A DNA stretch of 40,331 nucleotides from Methanobacteriaceae archaeon (lineage in GTDB: Archaea; Methanobacteriota; Methanobacteria; Methanobacteriales; Methanobacteriaceae). The position numbers and the translations under genes were made by a program. The notes beneath the pieces were generated by a model. The model was given only the letters and a program-made list of their open reading frames with translations, was not told where the DNA came from and made no database searches. The DNA lies in the NCBI GenBank assembly GCA_900766745.1, contig CAAFWR010000099.1, positions 1 through 40,331 of the forward strand. The letters are read 5' to 3'. Below are positions 36,592 through 40,331 of this stretch, in pieces (positions within the stretch are counted from its first letter, which is position 1; the number at the start of each line of letters is the position of its first letter).

Positions 36592-37428
36592 ATGGACATC
36601 TCATTTGATAAAAAAATTAAAAGCTTAGAAAATGGCGTGTATATGAAATCTGTTGATTTGGAGGACAATACTGATGACTTTAAATTTGAGTTAGGAGATT
36701 TCCAGTCTGAAGTAGAATTAATAGCTATAGGGCCAGACTGTGTTAGATGCAATCTTTGTGTTGATGTATGTCCAGTTAATGCAATTGATGAGGCAAATAT
36801 ATTTAAAATAGCTAAAATAAGACAAGACGATTGTGTTAAATGTGAAATATGTGTTCAGTCATGTCCGATTTCATGTATTAAAATTATTAAAAATACTGTT
36901 GAATTTAATGGAGAGGAAGATAGTGAATTTCTAAAGTACTATCTAACAGAAAGAGTAATACCTCATAGAATAGTTAGAATGGAAGATATAGCTATTGACT
37001 ATAACAACTTCAATATTGATGGAGATGTTCCAAGTTTCTGTCCTACTGGAGCTTATACTCTTGAATTTAAAGAATATTTTGAAGACCATAACATAGAAGT
37101 TGGCATCGATCTTGAAGAAGACACACTTTATCCAGTTATAGATAAAAAGCTTTGCATAGGATGTGGAGCGTGTGTTGTAACATCAATAGGAGATTTTATA
37201 AATCTAAATAGATATGTAGGGCCTTTAATATACACCAAAAATCTTGAAATAAATCAGGACATATGTGTAAACTGCTATTTATGTGAAGAAAACTGCCCTA
37301 CAGAAGCTATTAAGCTAGAAGATGAAGTAGTAGTTTTAGATGATGATAAATGTATCAGATGTATTGAATGTACTAGCCACTGTCCTGTTGGTGCATTAAA
37401 GCTTATAGAAGATAAGGAGGTAATTTAA
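36592..37428 (+). CDS. Polyferredoxin with five probable [4Fe-4S] clusters, one motif pair reduced
   Basis: A 278-residue protein. Full motifs lie at Cys50 (CVRCNLCVDVCP), Cys81 (CVKCEICVQSCP), Cys225 (CVNCYLCEENCP) and Cys254 (CIRCIECTSHCP). Between them, CIGCGAC at 188-194 has Ser198 where the fourth cysteine should be, and a lone SFCPTGA has Cys150. In paired ferredoxins the fourth ligand comes from the partner motif, so Cys150 could complete the 188-194 site: one cluster kept and one lost. I start at the ATG at 36592, just after the kinase gene, rather than the upstream frame-open start inside it. It resembles the EhaP/Q and MvhB-type proteins and may serve the Eha complex. Confidence 0.85.
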   Translation: MDISFDKKIKSLENGVYMKSVDLEDNTDDFKFELGDFQSEVELIAIGPDCVRCNLCVDVCPVNAIDEANIFKIAKIRQDDCVKCEICVQSCPISCIKIIKNTVEFNGEEDSEFLKYYLTERVIPHRIVRMEDIAIDYNNFNIDGDVPSFCPTGAYTLEFKEYFEDHNIEVGIDLEEDTLYPVIDKKLCIGCGACVVTSIGDFINLNRYVGPLIYTKNLEINQDICVNCYLCEENCPTEAIKLEDEVVVLDDDKCIRCIECTSHCPVGALKLIEDKEVI

Positions 37429-37429
37429 A

Positions 37430-38065
37430 ATGAAAGCTAAACAATTAATGGATACAAAATTCGCATATATTCATGCAGATGATAAAATTGTAGATGTATC
37501 AAAGGTAATGGAAGAAGTTCGTCGTTTTACATGTCCTGTTGTAGACGAGAATATGGAATTAATAGGATGGGTAACATCATTTGATATTACAAGAGGTTTA
37601 AGAGAAAATCTTGACGTGATTTCAGAGGTAATGAGTTCTTATGAAGAAATTGAAACAATAAATGAAAATGCTCCAGCAAGATTAGCAGTAATAATGACTG
37701 CAGATAATCACTATGTGGCTGTACCAGTTTTAAATGATAATAATCAGGTAGTGGGAATTATAAGATCCTGCGATATTGTAAAACTATTGTCTGCACTTTA
37801 TGATATTAAGGTAGATAGTATTTACGAAGCAATGCATAAACAACTTAAAGGAGTAAGCTGGGAAGATTTAATGGAAGCATCAGCTGTGGTTTCAAGAAGG
37901 GCAACTGGTAAGAAAATCACACCTGAAGAATATGAAAATAATATTAGAAATTCAACTTTCGGTGAAGCTATATGGGCAACAGGAGGACTTGAAAAGTTTT
38001 TTGCAGGTTTAATCTCTGTTGGTGAACTAGTACTTGCACGTAGAGTTGGAAGGGCAAGAAAATAA
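37430..38065 (+). CDS. CBS-domain protein, last gene of the extended eha operon
   Basis: A 211-residue soluble protein with two CBS domains (about residues 8-60 and 70-125: KQLMDTKFAYIHADDKIVDVSKVM ... GWVTSFDI, then PVLNDNNQVVGIIRSCDIVKLL). A unique C-terminal part (GVSWEDLMEASAVVSRRATGKKITPEE) follows. CBS pairs commonly bind adenine nucleotides or SAM, so this may sense energy state. AAGGAGGTAAT lies seven bases before the ATG, and the gene begins one base after the polyferredoxin. A strong terminator overlaps its stop. Confidence 0.87.
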   Translation: MKAKQLMDTKFAYIHADDKIVDVSKVMEEVRRFTCPVVDENMELIGWVTSFDITRGLRENLDVISEVMSSYEEIETINENAPARLAVIMTADNHYVAVPVLNDNNQVVGIIRSCDIVKLLSALYDIKVDSIYEAMHKQLKGVSWEDLMEASAVVSRRATGKKITPEEYENNIRNSTFGEAIWATGGLEKFFAGLISVGELVLARRVGRARK

Positions 38066-38092
38066 ACTTTCTTGCATTTTTTTTCTTTTTTG
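38054..38092 (+). terminator. Hairpin and T-run terminator of the eha operon
   Basis: GCAAGAAA (38054-38061) and TTTCTTGC (38068-38075) are perfect 8-bp arms; the CBS gene TAA stop (38063-38065) lies in the 6-nt loop. A long T-run (eight T, C, then T again) follows to about 38091. Confidence 0.78.
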
Positions 38093-38111
38093 CCTAATAT
38101 TCAGAGGCACA

Positions 38112-38276
38112 TTATATAGACATAACTAATATAACGATTATTGCAATGACAATGGCTTTTACTTTTTGCCAAATGTTCTCTTTCGTTCCGGTATTTCCTT
38201 TTCTACATGCATCTATTAACATCATGAGAACAGAAATTGACGTGATTGTATAAATAAATATGTCAACTGGATCCAT
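38112..38276 (-). CDS. Small membrane protein, 54 residues, unknown function
   Basis: An open frame on the - strand from ATG (38276) to TAA (38114-38112): MDPVDIFIYTITSIS, a first hydrophobic segment to about residue 21, a polar DACRKGNTGTKENIWQKVK loop, and a second hydrophobic segment at about 41-54. GAGAGAT precedes the ATG. Two helices around a basic loop is a believable small membrane protein, but the frame is short and no family is recognised. A TATA-like sequence (about 38368-38376) would give a leader of about 70 nt. The rest of 38277-38478 shows only a T-rich stretch near 38436 that may end the TPR transcript. Confidence 0.45.
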   Translation of the reverse strand: MDPVDIFIYTITSISVLMMLIDACRKGNTGTKENIWQKVKAIVIAIIVILVMSI

Positions 38277-38478
38277 TAGTATCTCTCTTATTTTATTAGC
38301 TTTTTCTGTTTCTTTTTGTATTGTTAATAATAGATATTGTTTGATATTTTTTTTCTTTTGATTAAGTTTATATGTATTAGTTAAATTAAAGCATTATTAC
38401 AGAAATAAAGCAATTATGCATTGTTTATGAAAAAAAGAGAGAGGGAGGATAAAATTATTTGTCATTTATGTAATGTAA

Positions 38479-38970
38479 TTACTGGTTTTTTAAAAGGGAG
38501 TGGATGCTTTCAATAAACCCTATTTCATCTTTTAAGTATTTGGAATCTTCCTCAGCTATTACCTTTTTACAAAGTTTTAAAGTTTCTTGATAAGATTCTT
38601 CATCTTCCATTTCAATATTTAATGTTAATTTAGCTATTATTGCTTCATCCTTTCTATCTGTGTTGTTTTCAATAAGCTCATCAAAAATTGATATTGCTTC
38701 TGAATATTTTTTAAGTTCTGTAAGGACTTGGCCTTTTTTAAGCTTAGCGTCATTATTGTCAGGATCCAATTCTATTATTTTATCATAGCAGATTATTGAT
38801 TCATCGTTATGTCCAGTTTCAAACAGTGCAACACCCATTAAATCTATTGGTCTTATGTCAGCCGGATCAATATCCATTGCTTTTTTTGTTAATTCAAGTA
38901 CTTTTTCTAAATCGTCTTCTTTAAAATAGCTATGCTCTGCTTCTTCCATTATTTTATCTATCTGACTCAT
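38479..38970 (-). CDS. Tetratricopeptide-repeat protein
   Basis: A 163-residue soluble, helical protein with about three to four 34-residue TPR units. Examples are LEKVLELTKKAMDIDPADIRP (residues ~22-42), DESIICYDKIIELDPDNNDA and YSEAISIFDELIENN. TPR proteins act as docking surfaces for other proteins; the partner is unknown. GAGGTGA lies a few bases before the ATG. It is divergent from rpl15e and its own TATA region overlaps that of the ribosomal gene (39001-39060). Confidence 0.85.
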   Translation of the reverse strand: MSQIDKIMEEAEHSYFKEDDLEKVLELTKKAMDIDPADIRPIDLMGVALFETGHNDESIICYDKIIELDPDNNDAKLKKGQVLTELKKYSEAISIFDELIENNTDRKDEAIIAKLTLNIEMEDEESYQETLKLCKKVIAEEDSKYLKDEIGFIESIHSLLKNQ

Positions 38971-39038
38971 TGAAATTCACCTCAAATACTTTATATACTA
39001 ACCATCATATTTATAAATAATTAAAATAAATATTTTAT

Positions 39039-39064
39039 TAATCGTTATATTGATTTAGCGATTA
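39039..39064 (+). promoter_or_regulatory. Inverted repeat around the rpl15e TATA-like element
   Basis: TAATCG (39039-39044) and CGATTA (39059-39064) are perfect 6-bp arms enclosing TTATATTG, the best TATA-like sequence for rpl15e. A transcript start near 39073 would follow. The symmetry could be a regulator site or chance in AT-rich sequence. Confidence 0.35.
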
Positions 39065-39076
39065 GCAACTTTTTTT

Positions 39077-39091
39077 GGGAATATGATTCCC
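39077..39091 (+). promoter_or_regulatory. Leader hairpin of rpl15e
   Basis: GGGAAT (39077-39082) and ATTCCC (39086-39091) pair perfectly around a 3-nt ATG loop, close to the predicted 5' end of the rpl15e transcript and about 40 bases before its ATG. Ribosomal protein leaders often carry a binding site for the encoded protein, but nothing here proves this. Confidence 0.35.
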
Positions 39092-39130
39092 TGGATGTGG
39101 CCAATTAGGCTGAACGAAAAGGTGTTTATT

Positions 39131-39691
39131 ATGTCTATGTATAAGTATATTAGAGATGCTTGGAAAAGGCCAGATGATTCATATGTACGTGAACTCATGT
39201 GGCAAAGAGCTCCTAAATGGAGAAGAGAAAAAGCTGTTCAAAGAATAGATAGACCTACTCGTGTAGACAGAGCTAGAAGCTTAGGATACAGAGCTAAAAA
39301 AGGTTTCATCATGGTAAGAACCAGAGTAAGACGTGGTGGAAGAAGAAAATCACGTTTCAAACATGGTCGTAGACCTAAAAGAATGGGTGTAAACAAAATT
39401 ACTCAATCTAAATCCATTCAAAGAATAGCTGAAGAACGTGTAGCTAAAAAATATCCGAATTTAGAAGTTTTAAACTCCTACTGGGTATGGGCTGACGGTA
39501 AATATAAATATTACGAAGTAATTTTAGTTGATCCACAAAGTCCTTCTATCATTAACGATAAAAGAATCAATTGGATTTGTTCTAACAAACACACTAACAG
39601 AGCTCTTAGAGGCTTAACCAGTGCAGGACATAAAGGACGTGGATACAAAAGCAAAGGAAAAGGTAGTGAAAAAGCAAGAAGACAAGGATAG
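39131..39691 (+). CDS. rpl15e: 50S ribosomal protein L15e
   Basis: A 186-residue, strongly basic protein typical of archaeal/eukaryal L15e: [13 protein letters not shown] at the N-terminus, [18 protein letters not shown] near 60-77, [22 protein letters not shown] near 114-135 and the [18 protein letters not shown] tail. The ATG at 39131 is preceded by AGGTG; the frame is open to an ATG at 39083 but that adds an unrelated 16-residue head through the leader hairpin. L15e is a structural part of the large ribosomal subunit near the exit tunnel. Confidence 0.96.
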   Translation: MSMYKYIRDAWKRPDDSYVRELMWQRAPKWRREKAVQRIDRPTRVDRARSLGYRAKKGFIMVRTRVRRGGRRKSRFKHGRRPKRMGVNKITQSKSIQRIAEERVAKKYPNLEVLNSYWVWADGKYKYYEVILVDPQSPSIINDKRINWICSNKHTNRALRGLTSAGHKGRGYKSKGKGSEKARRQG

Positions 39692-39730
39692 TCTTCTTTC
39701 CTACATTTTCTTTTTTAAAAACTTTTTTTA
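39676..39730 (+). terminator. Stop-codon-overlapping hairpin and T-runs after rpl15e
   Basis: AAGAAGAC (39676-39683) and GTCTTCTT (39691-39698) form perfect 8-bp arms around a 7-nt loop. The TAG stop (39689-39691) lies at the loop/arm junction. T-runs follow at 39711-39716 and 39723-39729. The next gene starts at 39738, so read-through to it is possible. Confidence 0.6.
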
Positions 39731-39737
39731 AGATAAT

Positions 39738-40160
39738 ATGATACATAACATTCGCTTTCGTGAGTTTGTCTATGAAGATGAGGATTTGGATGAACTTAAA
39801 CAAGCTATACTTAATATTTTTCCAGATGCTGAAATTGAAATTGAAGAAGCAGAAGGCTTAACTGAAAATAGAATACTGATTTTAACTGGAGTAATTAGTA
39901 AAAAAAGACAAACTAAAGATTTTTTCAATAAGCTATTAGAACTTGATAGTAAAGTTTTAGATAAGCTAATTAATGATCTTGATAAAAAAGTAGATGAAAA
40001 TGGAAATCTCTTTTTAAGACTTTCAAAAGAGGATGCTATTGATGAAAAGATTAATATTGTCGATTCTGGTGATTCAATTCATTTGAAAATTAAAATAGCT
40101 GCATATCCTGCTAAAAAGGAAGTGGCTATCAACAAGCTTAAGGAAGCTATTGATTTATAA
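39738..40160 (+). CDS. RNA-binding protein of the archaeal exosome-associated family (COG1325-like)
   Basis: A 140-residue protein beginning MIHNIRFREFVYEDED, the characteristic start of a small archaeal RNA-binding family often annotated as an exosome subunit. It usually lies next to rpl15e, as here. The body alternates strands and helices (ILILTGVISKKRQTKDFFNKLL, then IHLKIKIAAYPAKKEVAINKLKEAI). It probably acts in RNA processing or ribosome assembly; a direct role in the exosome is not proven. It starts 46 bp after rpl15e; no strong ribosome binding site is visible (only AAGATAAT). Confidence 0.8.
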   Translation: MIHNIRFREFVYEDEDLDELKQAILNIFPDAEIEIEEAEGLTENRILILTGVISKKRQTKDFFNKLLELDSKVLDKLINDLDKKVDENGNLFLRLSKEDAIDEKINIVDSGDSIHLKIKIAAYPAKKEVAINKLKEAIDL

Positions 40161-40184
40161 TTCTTTTTTTATTCATATTTTAAA

Positions 40185-40211
40185 ATTTAGGCATACCTAA
40201 ATATTTATATA
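40185..40211 (+). promoter_or_regulatory. Iron-box-like palindrome abutting a TATA box, for a gene beyond the right edge
   Basis: ATTTAGG (40185-40191) and CCTAAAT (40196-40202) are perfect 7-bp arms around CATA. This resembles the TTTAGG-N4-CCTAAA site of DtxR/IdeR-type metal-dependent repressors in archaea. The TATA box TATTTATATA (40202-40211) shares its last base, so a bound repressor would block initiation. A second half site may be present: CATACC (40192-40197) is mirrored by GGTATG (40214-40219) on the far side of the TATA box. No gene body is visible before the window ends. Confidence 0.65.
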
Positions 40212-40233
40212 GGGGTATGTTCAATAGTATATG

Positions 40234-40251
40234 TGATGATGAAAATCATCA
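40234..40251 (+). other. Stem-loop with GAAA tetraloop in the leader after the iron-box promoter
   Basis: TGATGAT (40234-40240) and ATCATCA (40245-40251) pair perfectly over 7 bp around a GAAA loop, close to the predicted transcript start (about 40233). It could lie at the very 5' end of the downstream mRNA. The rest of the sequence to 40331 shows no open reading frame of note. Confidence 0.4.
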
Positions 40252-40331
40252 GCATGATATGTTAATAGGGTTCTATAAAATCTTAAATATGTTACCTCCC
40301 AAATAATCTCCAAAATTTTATTTTCATATCA

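Noticed and set aside
38276..38478. A frame or RNA gene in the purine-rich stretch near 38434-38456
   Set aside because: The GAGAGAGGGAGGAT stretch resembles a ribosome binding site on +, but no open frame follows it; on - it reads as a C/T-rich run ending in T, more like the end of the TPR transcript.
40236..40265. Nine-codon ATG-to-TAA frame near the predicted transcript start after the iron box
   Set aside because: Too short to support and explained by the GATGAT/ATCATC stem-loop; no ribosome binding site is visible.
1..40331. CRISPR arrays, insertion sequences, integrases, tRNA or rRNA genes
   Set aside because: Reading through the intergenic stretches on both strands I saw no regularly spaced repeats, no transposase-like protein and no cloverleaf or rRNA-like sequence. 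A tRNA or covariance-model search would be the decisive check.

Overview
The window looks like a chromosomal segment of a low-GC, hydrogenotrophic methanogenic archaeon, most likely a host-associated Methanobrevibacter. This rests on a complete energy-converting [NiFe]-hydrogenase operon of the Eha type, the archaeal-only GatDE amidotransferase, a ketoisovalerate:ferredoxin oxidoreductase, ribosomal protein L15e, archaeal TATA boxes and GGTG/GGAGG ribosome binding sites. The species cannot be fixed from the sequence alone. I saw no rRNA, tRNA, CRISPR array, transposase or integrase.

Region 1 (1-10800) is a BREX phage-defence locus, open at the left edge: the C-terminal 432 codons of pglX, then brxA, brxB, brxC, pglZ and brxL, all on the + strand. 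The order is pglX-brxABC-pglZ-brxL, so pglX lies ahead of brxA rather than between brxC and pglZ. A perfect 12-bp inverted repeat covers the brxA start codon. The block reads as more A/T-rich than what follows. A 49-residue membrane peptide with its own TATA box follows brxL.

Region 2 (11124-13780) holds trxB (thioredoxin reductase, -), a divergent 3-hydroxyacyl-CoA dehydrogenase-family gene (+) and a MarR-type regulator (+).

Region 3 (13831-22109, all -) reads as one operon in the order regulator (HTH plus cupin), acyl-CoA synthetase, vorC, vorB, vorA, gatD, gatE. The first five genes suggest salvage of branched short-chain fatty acids into 2-oxoacids for amino-acid synthesis. The last two make Gln-tRNA(Gln).

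Region 4 (22274-23632) has a small cysteine-tailed protein of unknown function (+) and a convergent nucleotide-sugar epimerase (-).

Region 5 (23733-38065, all +) is the eha operon, ehaA to ehaQ in order, continuing without a visible break into a small ferredoxin, a HAD-like protein (probably EhaR), a divergent formyltransferase (Ftr) paralogue, a PfkB-type kinase, another polyferredoxin and a CBS-domain protein. Eha uses the ion gradient to reduce ferredoxin with H2. The Ftr paralogue and the CBS protein suggest coupling to, or sensing for, the CO2-reduction branch of methanogenesis.

Region 6 (38112-40331) has a possible 54-residue membrane peptide (-), a TPR protein (-), rpl15e (+), an exosome-associated RNA-binding protein (+) and, at the right edge, an iron-box-like palindrome abutting a TATA box for a gene beyond the window.

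A recurring feature cuts across regions. At four genes (the dehydrogenase, gatE, the CBS gene and rpl15e) a perfect 8-12 bp inverted repeat contains or abuts the stop codon and is followed by a T-rich run.
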